A stretch of DNA of 64,000 bases from Siphonodentalium dalli (lineage: Eukaryota > Mollusca > Scaphopoda > Gadilida > Siphonodentaliidae), in contig CP136065.1 of the NCBI GenBank assembly GCA_032622095.1, forward strand, positions 39,993,503 through 40,057,502. Direction: 5' to 3'. The position numbers were made by a program, and so were the translations under genes. This document shows, in pieces, positions 1 to 11,027 of this stretch (its first letter is position 1; each line of letters begins with the position of its first letter). The notes below the pieces were generated by a model. That model had not been told where the DNA came from. It ran no database searches and was given only the letters and a program-made list of their open reading frames with translations.

Positions 1-1643
1 CGTCGACATGCATACATGGTGCGTTTCGTTGTAGTTTTTTGGTACGACAGGGATGTCCATGCGGGAACACGACATGCATACATGGTGCGGTTCGTGGTAG
101 TTTTTGGTAGGACAGGGATGTCCAGGTGAGAACACGACGTCGACATGCATACATGGTGCGTTTCGTTGTAGTTTTTTGGTACGACAGGGATGTCCAGGCG
201 GGAACATGACATGCATACATGGTGCGGTTCGTTGTAGTTTTTGGTAGGACAGGGATGTCCAGGTGAGAACACGACGTCGACATGCATACATGGTGCGTTT
301 CGTTGTAGTTTTTTGGTACGACAGGGATGTCCAGGCGGGAACACGACATGCATACATGGTGCGGTTCGTGGTAGTTTTTGGTAGGACAGGGATGTCCAGG
401 TGAGAACACGACGTCGACATGCATACATGGTGCGTTTCGTTGTAGTTTTTTGGTACGACAGGGATGTCCATGCGGGAACACGACATGCATACATGGTGCG
501 GTTCGTGGTAGTTTTTGGTAGGACAGGGATGTCCAGGTGAGAACACGACGTCGACATGCATACATGGTGCGTTTCGTTGTAGTTTTTTGGTACGACAGGG
601 ATGTCCAGGTGAGAACACGACGTCGACATGCATACATGGTGCGTTTCGTTGTAGTTTTTTGGTACGACAGGGATGTCCAGGTGAGAACACGACGTCGACA
701 TGCATACATGGTGCGTTTCGTTGTAGTTTTTTGGTACGACAGGGATGTCCAGGCGGGAACACGACATGCATACATGGTGCGGTTCGTGGTAGTTTTTGGT
801 AGGACAGGGATGTCCAGGTGAGAACACGACGTCGACATGCATACATGGTGCGTTTCGTTGTAGTTTTTTGGTACGACAGGGATGTCCATGCGGGAACACG
901 ACATGCATACATGGTGCGGTTCGTGGTAGTTTTTGGTAGGACAGGGATGTCCAGGTGAGAACACGACGTCGACATGCATACATGGTGCGTTTCGTTGTAG
1001 TTTTTTGGTACGACAGGGATGTCCAGGTGAGAACACGACGTCGACATGCATACATGGTGCGTTTCGTTGTAGTTTTTTGGTACGACAGGGATGTCCAGGT
1101 GAGAACACGACGTCGACATGCATACATGGTGCGTTTCGTTGTAGTTTTTTGGTACGACAGGGATGTCCAGGCGGGAACACGACATGCATACATGGTGCGG
1201 TTCGTGGTAGTTTTTGGTACGACAGGGATGTCCAGGTGAGAACACGACGTCGACATGCATACATGGTGCGTTTCGTTGTAGTTTTTGGTAGGACAGGGAT
1301 GTCCAGGTGAGAACACGACGTCGACATGCATACATGGTGCGTTTCGTTGTAGTTTTTGGTACGACAGGGATGTCCATGCGGGAATACGACGTCGACATGC
1401 ATACATGGTGCGTTTCGTTGTAGTTTTTGGTACGACAGGGATGTCCAGGCGGGAACACGACATGCATATATACATGGTGCGTTTCGTGGTAGTTTTTGGT
1501 ACGGCAGGGATGTCCAGGCGAGAACACGACGTCGACATGCATACATGGTGCGTTTCGTTGTAGTTTTTGGTACGACAGGGATGTCCAGGCGGGAACACGA
1601 CATGCATACATGGTGCGTTTCGTGGTAGTTTTTGGTACGGCAG
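1..1643 (+). repeat. Minisatellite of 72/65-bp monomers forming 137-bp dimers
   Basis: A tandem array fills the left edge and continues beyond the window. The long monomer (72 bp) carries GACGTCGACATGCATACATGG. The short monomer (65 bp) lacks the GTCGAC step and one T of the T-run. The GTCGAC site recurs at 2, 139, 276, 413 and 550 (spacing 137), then at 622 and 694 (72), 831 and 968 (137), 1040 and 1112 (72) and 1249 (137), so dimers alternate with runs of long monomers. The pattern 137-72-72-137 occurs twice between 550 and 1249, which suggests a larger duplicated block. The right end at about 1643 breaks off inside a monomer. Confidence 0.97.
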
Positions 1644-1860
1644 GTATCTTCAGTTTGAATTTCCATCTGCAGCAAAATTCACAACGCTGGGACATTTCAT
1701 TTTCACCAGTGGTTCTCCGTTAATCTCTTCCATTTTCAAATTTCCAACTGAATATCCATTGAAGAAAAATTAAATATTAAGGTTAAAGAAATTCCATTTG
1801 CACTCATTCTGCTGGAATTTTCCGCCTGGTGCAAGTCTGATTTTAGTGTGCCTGTCATGT

Positions 1861-1952
1861 GCAGAATGAGGTTCCCATAGGGTGAATTAGTGACGCTACA
1901 CCGCATAGCGGGCTAGCACCACCAAATTCATCCTCTGGGGACCTCATTCTGC
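1861..1952. repeat. 92-bp hairpin, copy 1
   Basis: Inverted arms of about 35 bp start with GCAGAATGAGG and end with CCTCATTCTGC. The arms differ at several positions, so this is an older foldback. Confidence 0.75.
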
Positions 1953-2148
1953 ATGGCCCCATATGCTATGGGAGTTCTATTGAAGTTTCCAAATGGTGAA
2001 TATTGTGATGTACACCCATTGGGAACCTCGATTATGCAATATATCGTCTGCCAATTTTGGGATATAGAGAAACTAAAACAGAAATAGAATCCTAAGTTTC
2101 TCTAGAAATTTTATAATAAAGAAACAATCCAGAGAAGATGAGGCCTAA

Positions 2149-2241
2149 GCAGAATGAGGTCCACAGAGGGTGAATTTAGTGATGCTAGCCCACTATGCGG
2201 GATTGCGTCACTAAATTCACCATCTGGGGACCCCATTCTGC
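2149..2241. repeat. 93-bp hairpin, copy 2
   Basis: Same family as 1861-1952, with arms GCAGAATGAGGTCC and GGACCCCATTCTGC. The centre contains GCTAGCCCACTATGCGGG. Confidence 0.75.
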
Positions 2242-2255
2242 AAATGACAGACACG

Positions 2256-3024
2256 CTATAATCGGGCTTGGTCTGGTTCCTCAAACTTCCCAACTGTTGG
2301 CAATTTCCAACCTAACATGTCCTACGATTGGATATGTCCAACTGATTGCCATTTTGTTCCTAAATGTGATAAAAAGTATAGGAAAATAATCCACATTTGA
2401 TCTAAGCACTACAAATTCCACACTAAATATTGGTTAGAATATCAAGAACAAACTCAGCCTATTATTTAGGGTAAATCTCCAACTAATGTTGTGTCAGGCA
2501 TGACATTTCCAACTTTCGAAAAAAATTGGCTAACGTTGTGCTGGGGAGAGAAACCCACCTATATACAAACCCCTCCACCAGTCGCCACGCCCTAGCATGT
2601 CCTTCATAGTTATAGCATATCACGTATTACGTTCCTGTTAGTCCTGCGCAGTTACTCGCTTGGAAATATCATGGATGACGTGAACTGTGTTAATATCGAG
2701 GGGACCCTGCTGATCAGACAGAATATTTTCATTAACTCGTCGTTTAATGTTGCCATTTACTGATCCTCCCTGGGGTGACCTAAACGCAACAACCGTCCAG
2801 AAAAATTAGCCTGTAAAACAGGCTGAGGCGACCGCAGGGTCTTAAAGCGACATTTTGTGTTCAAAGTTAACGTTAGGAGCATAATGTTTGCTCCGTGTAT
2901 TTCGGTGCATTGCATATATAATGCGACACTACCAGTGCGTTCTGCAGAAGATTGTGTGTATGTATATATCAACACATGCAGCAGGCTAATTTATGTGAAA
3001 TGATAACATTTCCGAGTTGATGGC
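2256..3024. other. No recognisable feature
   Basis: AT-rich, apparently unique sequence. I see no spliced coding exon, RNA gene or clear repeat. Confidence 0.5.
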
Positions 3025-3177
3025 TTAACCCTTTACCCAACAAACCGGCCAAAACCGGCCAAATAAAGCTTCAACAGCCTAAAATATCTTGGGTCTGTCT
3101 CAATAAAACCATACAAATATGGATATCATTGGAACCGGCTCTTTGACCACATTGTGATAGTTATAGTTATACCCTGT

Positions 3178-3246
3178 GCCAATGCATTCTCTTATATATG
3201 CGAGTCGACCATAGGTCGCCTCGCATATATAAGAGAATGCATTGGC
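3178..3246. repeat. 69-bp near-perfect hairpin (A orientation)
   Basis: The arms GCCAATGCATTCTCTTATAT and complement extend for about 33 bp, with a three-base ATA centre. There is one mismatch: GTCGACC on one arm faces GGTCGCC on the other. This is one of 11 copies in the window. Confidence 0.95.
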
Positions 3247-3327
3247 CTAAAAAAAAAATCTTTTTTTAACACTTTTTACCATTTTGTCTTACATTCTTTA
3301 ACAATTTTATAATTTTTAATGTGTTAA

Positions 3328-3822
3328 AGGCACGTGAGGCCTTAGTTGTCGAAAATATTCATATTTGTTCCAATCACCGTAAACAGAAAAAACAGTAAAA
3401 CGCATACAGTTTCGTTCATATATACCATGACCATCGCGTAAACAGCATGTTATCATAAAGATTTACTATATTTAACCTAAGCAAGAGCCTGATTGTGTTA
3501 CAGAAGACAACACAATGCTGCTGGCTAATCACACACAAATGGCATAAACGCTCTTTATTCGTTCCATATCAGGAATTCACCCACAAAGAACGCTCTTTAT
3601 GTTAACCATCATAATATAAACAAACACCAGAAAAGTAACTTTTTAGGCTTTTGTTTACATAACAATGGTCAAAAATATGACAATAACATACTGTTTATGC
3701 GATATTTCTTATGTGTATTCGGACAAAGTCTGTCTATATTTTGTTGTTCTTTCTGTTTGTGGCGGTTTTTGACGGGTGGAAATATTTTCACAGCATACCC
3801 ACCGCCAAGGCCAACCGTACCT
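3328..3822. mobile_element. TTAA element family D, copy 1 (nested in family A)
   Basis: A 495-bp element starts AGGCACGTGAGGCCTTAG and ends with the imperfect inverted form (CCAAGGCC...CGTACCT). It is flanked by TTAA at 3324-3327 and 3823-3826. The related copy at 37.55 kb has GTGTTAAGCC with no insertion, giving an empty site. Inside are two direct copies of AACGCTCTTTAT (3547 and 3589), 42 bp apart. No transposase is present. Confidence 0.88.
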
Positions 3823-3826
3823 TTAA

Positions 3827-3895
3827 GCCAATGCATTCTCTTATATATGCGAGGCGACCTATGGTCGACTCGCATATATAAGAGAATGCATTGGC
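3827..3895. repeat. 69-bp near-perfect hairpin (B orientation)
   Basis: Reverse complement of the hairpin at 3178, with the same single mismatch (GGCGACC facing GGTCGAC). Confidence 0.95.
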
Positions 3896-3925
3896 ACAGG
3901 GCCCTTCTGTTGGGTAAAGGGTTAA

Positions 3926-6657
3926 ACAGACATGGTTCATTTGAGTCTCTAACTTGGAATGAGCAGTAAGATATATCGATAAATACACTAACAACGACTT
4001 ACAAGATTTATATATACTCTTCAAGAATTGAACAAGTCATAAAACATTTTAAAGGGACTGAAGTCCTTCGAAGTGGGTTTATGCAATTATCAACAAGTTA
4101 ATGAAAATTTAGATTGACTTTGTTCTTATTGTCATCATTAACAACTCTCCTATAATGAAATTTTGGATATAAAAAACATGCATTATATGTAAATATTACT
4201 ATGGAAACGGAAATGCCGACAAAAGGCCAATTGTCCAATAAATAATAAGATACCAAAGTTTGATCGAAATATTACGGCAAACATTGGAAAAGGTCAAAGC
4301 TTTCAAAAATATTCTGAATATCATATTCAGACTAAACTTACTATACAATTCGCAATGTGTGTTGACAAATCACTTTAACAGCTTTGTTTGCATAACAGTG
4401 TTTTCAACACGCGTTTATTGGAGAACTATCTATAGTGAATATAAGAACAAAGTTTATCTATTTCTCCATGTTGTCTTAGTGGTAATGTTTTACAGACTTT
4501 TATATTTTTTTTGCGCACTGCGAGTGCCTTTGGTCCCTTTAAGACGATTTAAATGTTTCGCACAAAAATGATACAGTCTTCATTTTATTATGCAGGAATC
4601 GACTAACAAGGAACTTCTGCATGTTACATGACAAAAGTCGGGACCTGATTTTTCTAAATCCTATGAGTATATTTGTGTCAATTAAAGTGCTCATTATAAA
4701 AGTTTTCATCGTAATTATCGATCTATTTTCATCCCCCGGAACAACGCGATATAACAACGCGATCATAATTACAAGCTTCATGTCATTACGAGGATATAAT
4801 TACAAATCTCTTATCAATCTTTGAACTCCAGTAACTCTCCCATTCCAAACTACGTTCCCAACTATGTACTGCTACTTAATTTATGGACATTGTGGAATAA
4901 TGAACTCTCGGATTTTTGTTGCGTTTTGAACATTTGTTGACACACGAGATAATCCATGTTTGTACGTACACACCCGGCAGCTGGACACATCGGTAAACTC
5001 ACGTTCTGCTAGCATTTCCCATCGATCTCGCTGGCCCTCGAGACCTTATCCGATGCTAAATGGCTGATTTAATACAATCTCAATCGTTATGTCACATAAA
5101 GTAATCAAAAGGTAATAGTCTGTTTAAATATGAGTATCCCGCACGCAATAATTCCATGGTCGCCGTACGCTACAGAATATGACAGTCGGCGCTCGCTATT
5201 CATCAAACTATGTCGATTCCGGCTGAAGATTTATTATCAGATTGAGCAATGTAGGATGATAAAAAATACCGCTTTCTGCTGATGACCGTGAGCAGAACGA
5301 GCACAGGGCGATGGTAAATATCATTACTCGATGCAAAATGCAATGATTTTTCTGATTTTTGTTCTGTTTGGGATTAGTTATTATGTACAACATTGTGCGT
5401 GCGCTATATATAAAATGCTATCCGAGGCGGTGATTATAGGGCCCAACACATGCATGCCATGTTACGTTGTTTGTTGAAGCAACAACGACATGCAATATTT
5501 ACATACACATGCAAGTTTGTTATAGTTTGCAGCTACGTTTCTGTTCTGGGCGGCCCTAATAAGATATATAGCGTCTTGTGACAGCGGAACAGTTCACATC
5601 AGTATACTAGAATACATACTTTTAGACAACACGCGCAATAGTGGGGCTGTATACATACTATGGGAGATGCAAGATGGTGCCATGAAATCAGTTTCACTAT
5701 TTCACGATGAGGCCATATTGACACGCCAACTAGGCTTTGTGGAAAGAACATCGTATTTCTTTTCATTTTACTAGCATCAAGTTGTCCTATTCTAAAATAC
5801 ACCGATATAATATGTGAATTTCAGAACACGATTGTATAATCCCTAAGACCATATTGAGATTCGCTGATGTAATTTTCTTTCAAAACTTGCATCGGGACTT
5901 TAGTTACCTGCTACGACTAATGTATTCAGCCACGTACAGCAGGACACGGCTAAACGAAAGTGCAAAATCCATAACCACCAAAGACTATAACACGCTAGAG
6001 TAAATCCTGAAGATATCCCACAGCCGGATGTAGGAAGTTGGCATATTTAGCACCTCTATCTGTTTATATGGTTCCGTTACCAAATGAATCTGATTGGAGA
6101 TATTAGAAGAAGACACATACGAGACGCGGGATGAGGGTATAAATCAGCAGTTTATTGTCTGAATTAACACTGGCTGTGAGCGATTTATTTCGTGCCGATT
6201 TATCAGCGGCTTAATTCTTGTAATAAACAGAATCTCATTTCCGCTGATAGTAATTCTTGTGGCTCAAGACGACATTCTTCATTCATAATATCTCCAATGT
6301 GTGATTGAAAGTACTGTTATTATGTCCCTTTGTCTGCGGAAACGATAATTCCGCTGGAGTCCATGTTCATACCCAGCACTTACAGCCAACCATCCTGGCA
6401 TTGCCGGACCGAACGCTGTCCGCATGTTATGAATCAATGGCGTATAGCCACGGTTCTAGTTGTACAGCCAAAGTGAAAGATACATTTTATGGGACCAATG
6501 CATAGCATACATATATACATGTGCCGCAGGAGGGGTGTGACTAGACATAGCTATATTAACCCTTACTTCCCAGAATGGCAAGAGTCTCCCTGCAATAACA
6601 TGACGCGCATCCCGGACCTCCATATGCATGTCGCCCTCGTACAAATAAGAACTACAG
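3926..6657. other. No recognisable gene or repeat family
   Basis: About 2.7 kb of AT-rich sequence with only short open frames. None of these has a recognisable domain, a convincing splice-site pair or a repeat relationship I could find in the window. Confidence 0.5.
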
Positions 6658-6787
6658 ACATGTACATATAGCGGAACTATACCGTCGACTATATATAGTC
6701 ACGAGGAACCAAGGGTGAATCGTTCACCGAAGTTCAATCCTCGAAATGCCGAGATTTGCCGAATATGCATGTTTGCCGCCGAATATG
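6658..6787 (+). repeat. Satellite-related fragment and first copy of a 95-bp repeat
   Basis: The segment with TATAGCGGAACTATACCGTC at 6658-6755 recurs at 6983-7080, a spacing of 325 bp. It runs into a satellite-like phrase, CCTCGAAATGCCGAGATT, which resembles CCTCAAAATGCCGGCATC of the 517-bp satellite on the right of the window. Confidence 0.65.
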
Positions 6788-6986
6788 TATGTGTGGTCGC
6801 GACCCAAGTCTGTGTATGATCCGGGCTGGTCCGGGCGGTGTTTAGTTACACAATGCAGCAGTAACGGCAACACGTCTTGGTGGAGGGGGGTTCGTTCTAA
6901 AGAGGAAGATTAAAAAAATATATTGCAAACATTTTGTCAACATTTTATCACACTAGGTTCATGCCACTGTGTAGGAACTGTTACAT
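6788..6986. repeat. 200-bp direct repeat, copy 1
   Basis: Runs from TATGTGTGGTCGCGACC to GTAGGAACTGTTACA and recurs nearly identically at 7600-7799, 812 bp away. It contains GCTGGTCCGGGCGGTGTTTA, whose complement starts the satellite block at 53.3 kb. Confidence 0.85.
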
Positions 6987-7054
6987 GTACATATAGCGGA
7001 ACTATACCGTCGACTATATATAGTCACGATGAACCAAGGGTGAATCGTTCACCG

Positions 7055-7310
7055 AAGTTCAATCCTCGAAATGCCGACATCGCCGAATATGTTTGCCGCG
7101 AATGAAGCTAACAGCCCGACCTGCCCATGCATGTGATGTCCAGGGGGTGATTTTAGTGACCAGAACAGTGCGGGGTCATGGAAACCTCGCACGTACGGAT
7201 GTGAGGTCGCAGCAACACAGAAGTGCCGCTATTACCCCCATAACTTGCCAGCATTGCCGCTACATTTATTTGTGCATTTATGAGTTCTTAGCGCACTGCT
7301 CTTGCCACTA
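7055..7310 (+). repeat. Diverged satellite fragment, plus orientation
   Basis: It keeps the order of the 517-bp satellite: CTCGAAATGCCGACATCGCC, GAAGCTAACAGCCCGACC, a TTTTAGTGACC segment, GGTCATGGAAACC, GAAGTGCCGCTATTACCCC. It is much more diverged than the arrays at the right end, so it looks like an old solitary remnant. Confidence 0.7.
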
Positions 7311-7319
7311 AAATCACCC

Positions 7320-7530
7320 ATTTTCACCAAACACCACATGGGCTGTCCGAGTTGGTCCGGACTGATAGCTTCATTCGCGGCAAACATGTTCGGCGGCATT
7401 ACTGGGGTTAATTGCCAAGCTTCGGTGGACGATTCGCCATTGTCTCCTCGTGAATGTAGTCGACGGTAGTCCCGCTTCATATATATTTGGAGTTCTTGGT
7501 GGTACGGAGGCGACACGGGGGTCCGAGATG
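7320..7530 (-). repeat. Diverged satellite fragment, minus orientation
   Basis: GGCGGCATTACTGGGGTTAA, ATTGCCAAGCTTCGGTGG and CGACGGTAGT match the reverse-complement satellite (GGCGGCATTTTGGGGGTTAA, ATTGCCAGGCATTCGTGG, CGAGGGTAGT). With 7055-7310 it makes a tail-to-tail inverted pair, a small version of the arrangement at 53-64 kb. Confidence 0.65.
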
Positions 7531-7599
7531 CGCGTCATTTTATTGTTGACACACTATTGCAATTCTGGTACATGTAGATTAGAGGCTAATAACGGCACC

Positions 7600-7799
7600 T
7601 ATGTGTGGTCGCGACCCAAGTCTGTGTATGATCCGGGCTGGTCCGGGCGGTGTTTAGTTACACAATGCAGCAGTAACGGCAACACGTCTTGGTGGATGGG
7701 GTTTCTTTCTAAAGAGGAAGATAAAAAAAATATATTGCAAACATTTTGTCAACATTTTATCACACTAGGTTCATGCCACTGTGTAGGAACTGTTACACC
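7600..7799. repeat. 200-bp direct repeat, copy 2
   Basis: Second copy of 6788-6986. Its right part, with the next 80 bp, also has an inverted relative at 11028-11122. Confidence 0.85.
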
Positions 7800-7800
7800 G

Positions 7801-9111
7801 GAAGTCGTTCTATCGCCGGTATTGTGATGGTTCTTGCCTGAGTTGTTACGGTTCCTGATGATTGAAAATAATCGTTTTTGTGACAAAATCACGCATAATT
7901 ATAGATATCTTGAATATATTATACTTTCCTGAATGAATAGAGGCTGCATACGTGCCGTGTTATCGCACCCTGAACGCTAGACCACAATTAACTCGGTATT
8001 AGCGAGTTAACGCGTAAATATCAACATGTTATCACTGAAAATAAAGCCACATGGACGCAATTTCTTTGTTTTTTTGTGGCGTATAAAATATGAAACGCAT
8101 TCTGAAGACAAACACTGACTATAAAGTATACCCGTGTTATTCTTTTGTAAAATAGCTGAGAAAGTATCCCGATAGGGGTTGATAATTGAGAGCTGTGACC
8201 TCGTAATCAATCCGGGTGCGTGTTACGGTTCTATTTCAAACAAATCATGGCTGTGACGGTTCTGTACATGAGATTTATTCGAACGATTTCTGCACTTCGG
8301 TCCGAAAATCGTGTATCTGACATTTTAAACCAGATAATGACTGCAGCTTATGTAATTTGCATAATAGAACAGGTATATTAAAAAATAACACAACACATAC
8401 CTAATACGGGAGGTTAAGTGACATTAATAGGCAGAAATAAAATATTGAAAGTCCCGATGAGTATAGTATCATAATCATGCCCGCATATATAAATACTTGG
8501 GAATCTTGAAACCAGTCTAGATGATTTTCAGGTTCAGATATCCGCATTTTCTCACTGGATCCATGTATCCTCAGTTTCTCCCCCGGTTTGCATGGTGGCC
8601 AATCAAAGGTTACTGATCAATTAACTTCAGAATGGCATACAATCTAGAGCAATACTGTGTCATGCAGTTGGGAAAAACCAAAGGCCAGGCCTTGTGCATG
8701 AGTTTGATCTGTTCCAAGGGGATGGTGCGGTTGGAAATTCCAAGGTGGACGCCCCAACATTGGAGACCCTCACGTCCATGCTCACTTGACACGTTATCAG
8801 CGAGGAATAATAATGTGCCTTATAATAGCCAGGTTCAGACACCCATAACACTGATTTCTAATGATTCATTTGTATGAATGTTTAGCTAATAATTCAAACA
8901 ACCTGTTACTGCATGTTGAATTTAATAGGTGCGCATTCCTACAAATGAATCAATAGGATTCAAGTCGCTGCTCATTACAGCACATTTAGTCACCAAAGGA
9001 TTAACATCCATATAATAATATTTGTAACTGTAGGATTCTTTGCTTTTGTATACCTTCTATTAAAAAATCAGAGATCCATAGTCAATCTAAAATATGATTG
9101 AGTGAAACGTT
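7801..9111. other. Mostly unique; one dispersed-repeat fragment at 8637-8775
   Basis: 8637-8775 shares ACAATCTAG, TTGGGAAAAA and GGTTGGAAATTCCAAGGTGG with 18097-18285. This suggests a dispersed repeat of unknown class. The rest shows nothing I can identify. Confidence 0.5.
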
Positions 9112-9119
9112 ATCGTGCT

Positions 9120-9848
9120 TAGTGTTCGGTATTCGACGGATTTCGGTATTCGAATATTCGGTTCGAATAACGAGCGAATATTCGAATAGTATTCGAATAT
9201 TTAGATAAATTATAAAATTATATAGATAACATATTTTGGAACCAATTTATTGTTTAATGAAATAGCATATTTATCCATGCACATGCTATACGCAAAAAAG
9301 AGAGAAAAACAAGTCTTTTGGCTTAATAGCAAAAGTTTATGAAGTTCAAGTAGTAATGTCCCGTGCATGGTTCCACAAGTTGGTCGTAGTGCCACAATAA
9401 CTAAGAACATGATCTGGATTGAGCTTGCAGGTTGCCTTTTTAGTTTTGGCATCCAACGTGAAGTGAGTCCATATATCTGATTTCTTCGAATTTGACGCCA
9501 TATTATACACACAAGTGACAACGCGCAAACAAAACAAAACGATGCCTTATAGGTCCGCTTCCTGTGACCACATGCAAGCACGGTCTGGTTTACACCTAGC
9601 CAATAAAATTATTTCGACGTCATGACGCCAATCAAATCAAAACGTTACAGTTACGTCATATTAATTCGTTTATGGTCAGTGGAAAATAGACTATGATTTT
9701 AACAGACCCTCAGACTAATAACAAACCAGGAAACAATTACCCGGAGATTATTCTCGAATATTCGAATAGTCAAATAATTATTCGAATATTCGAATATTTA
9801 TTTTTACGAGCGAATATTCGAATATTCGAATATTCGGACCGAACACTG
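9120..9848 (-). mobile_element. hAT-like transposon fossil, 729 bp
   Basis: The ends are TAGTGTTCGGT on the left and the complement of CAGTGTTCGGTCC on the right, matching the CAGNG ends typical of hAT elements. Both ends continue into AT-rich GAATATTCGAATA subterminal repeats. The flanks ATCGTGCT (9112-9119) and ATTCGTGCT (9849-9857) fit an 8-bp target duplication with one later inserted T. A BED zinc-finger fragment lies inside on the minus strand (9346-9501). The transposase catalytic region is absent, so this is an internally deleted, inactive copy. Confidence 0.75.
9346..9501 (-). pseudogene. BED-type zinc-finger fragment of a hAT transposase
   Basis: Minus-strand translation from the ATG at 9501 gives about 51 residues beginning MASNSKKSDIWTHFTL. 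This has the BED pattern: W and F near the start, then ATCKL, then SYCGTTTNLWNH. In active BED fingers a second cysteine follows CKL by one position and a His pair closes the site. Here the second cysteine is replaced (CKLNPDH) and the spacing after NLWNH is incomplete. The frame ends soon after, with no dimerisation or RNase-H-like part. BED domains bind DNA in hAT transposases and ZBED proteins. The hAT-like ends around it make a transposase remnant the simplest reading. Confidence 0.7.
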
Positions 9849-9857
9849 ATTCGTGCT

Positions 9858-10140
9858 TGTATATGCTTTAATAGCTGCATATTCTAGAATTCTATAATTT
9901 AATCTAGATAATCAGCATCCAGCAAGTGGATGCCCGACATAAACTTCATAAACTGCGTAATCAGAACATTGTATGGGTGTCAACGAACTTTTAACGTCTT
10001 ATTTTTGGCTTTTTGTTGAGTAAAATACGTCTACGAAAATAGACAACACTAGCCGATGTGCTCGTCTTCGTCCGGGCTATTTAGGGATTTATTTGTAATC
10101 GTCTCCGCCTGGACAAACTATTGTTCGATCGGCCCGGAAA
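9858..10140. other. No recognisable feature
   Basis: Short unique stretch between the hAT-like fossil and the dispersed repeat. Confidence 0.4.
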
Positions 10141-10480
10141 CAGGTCTATATGAGCGAATATGGTCAAGGTCAAGGACAAGGTCGCACGTGAAATTGGACC
10201 CACCCATATTGTTCCCGGGATCAAAGTAGGCCTACATTATACCAAATTTGAATCGGATCGGTCGAGGTCCAGAAACATGCCTATATGAGAGTATATGAGC
10301 GAGGTCAAGGTCAAGAACACGGTCGCAAGTGAAATTGGACCCGCCCATATTGTTCCCCGGATCAAAGTAGGCCTACACAACAAATTTGAGTCGGATCGGT
10401 AGAGCAGTTTTTCGAGTCTATAACACAAATACATACATACAGACAGAAGTTCCAAAACACATAATAGATCAAATACAAGA
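10141..10480. repeat. Two tandem copies of a dispersed repeat with ACAT/ACAG tail
   Basis: Copies at about 10143-10268 and 10269-10480 share TATGAGCG, GGTCAAGGTCAAG, GTGAAATTGGACCC, CCCATATTGTTCCC and ATCAAAGTAGGCC. The second ends TTTCGAGTCTATAACAC followed by short ACAT/ACAG repeats, a tail style common at the ends of invertebrate retroelements and Helitron-like elements. A third copy lies at 21038-21211. No coding part is present. Confidence 0.75.
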
Positions 10481-11027
10481 CAGATAACTCTATATATCCC
10501 GTCTACGCTCGCGCTTTTCGAAATCCAGCGCTATGAAATTTCACTATTGTTAACCGGCTATTGACTCATGGAAATGTTGGGCCTGCAAAACGCGTTATTT
10601 TTCAAACTAACTGGCGACTTTGTGAATTTTGATAGGCGTAACACATGTTATTGAATAAGCATAGACAGGCAATGTAATTCATCGCAATTAATGACAAGTG
10701 GTACAAATTTCAACTTAATGCATAGTTTGTTGTGTTTATCTTTGTAAATTGGCAGTTTGAACCATGTACCATGGCAAATATTAGCCTTAATTTTACCCGT
10801 ATAGAACGATTAAATGTAGGAGAGAACCGACTCGATCAGGAGAGAACCCAAACAATTATCAAAATTCGTGGTTTTTGTCGTTGTTATGACTCGCACAATG
10901 AAAGTTTCGTTATTAACACGCTCATTGGTGCCACAGATTGTGATGGGATTGAACATAACTAATCGAATTATCACCTAGATGCCTCAAAATTGCGTTTTAA
11001 CTGTCAAAAAGTCGCGAAAATGTATAA
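10481..11027. other. No recognisable feature
   Basis: Contains a 76-codon open frame at 10732-10962 without recognisable motifs. I do not call it a gene. Confidence 0.4.

Larger units (their letters stand above)
1848..2255. mobile_element. Nested foldback (MITE-like) element pair
   Basis: Two short hairpins of one family lie at 1861-1952 and 2149-2241. Each begins with GCAGAATGAGGT and ends with its inverted form, and each has a GCTAGC or CGCATAG-type centre. The outer flanks are also inverted copies: TGCCTGTCATGTGCAG on the left matches the complement of CTGCAAATGACAGACA on the right. The whole block is therefore a larger inverted repeat with hairpins at both ends. No transposase is present and the target-site duplication is unclear. 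Confidence 0.7.
3025..3925. mobile_element. TTAA element family A, copy 1 (with nested insertion)
   Basis: The element is flanked by TTAA at 3025-3028 and 3922-3925. Its terminal inverted repeat is CCCTTTACCCAACA at both ends. TTAA targets and CCC-starting ends are typical of piggyBac-type elements, and with no transposase this would be a non-autonomous copy. It contains two 69-bp hairpins (3178-3246 and 3827-3895) that are reverse complements of each other. A second element (3328-3822) is inserted between the hairpins. Without that insert the copy is about 394 bp, matching the copies at 12.6, 36.6 and 37.3 kb. Confidence 0.88.

Noticed and set aside
515-1773. Overlapping 60-125-codon frames in all phases of the first array
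   Set aside because: They are translations of the 72/65-bp repeat; the same peptide recurs shifted by frame, and no start, splice or end signal is specific to them.
3669-4024. Frames containing SQCILLYMRGDLWSTRIYKR-type peptides, also at 12.6, 27.2, 28.1, 36.6, 37.5 and 52.4 kb
   Set aside because: They read through the 69-bp hairpin in either strand; the peptide is the palindrome translated.
9210-9581. 123-codon minus-strand frame over the hAT fossil
   Set aside because: It is out of frame with the BED finger, which occupies another frame of the same strand and explains the region better.
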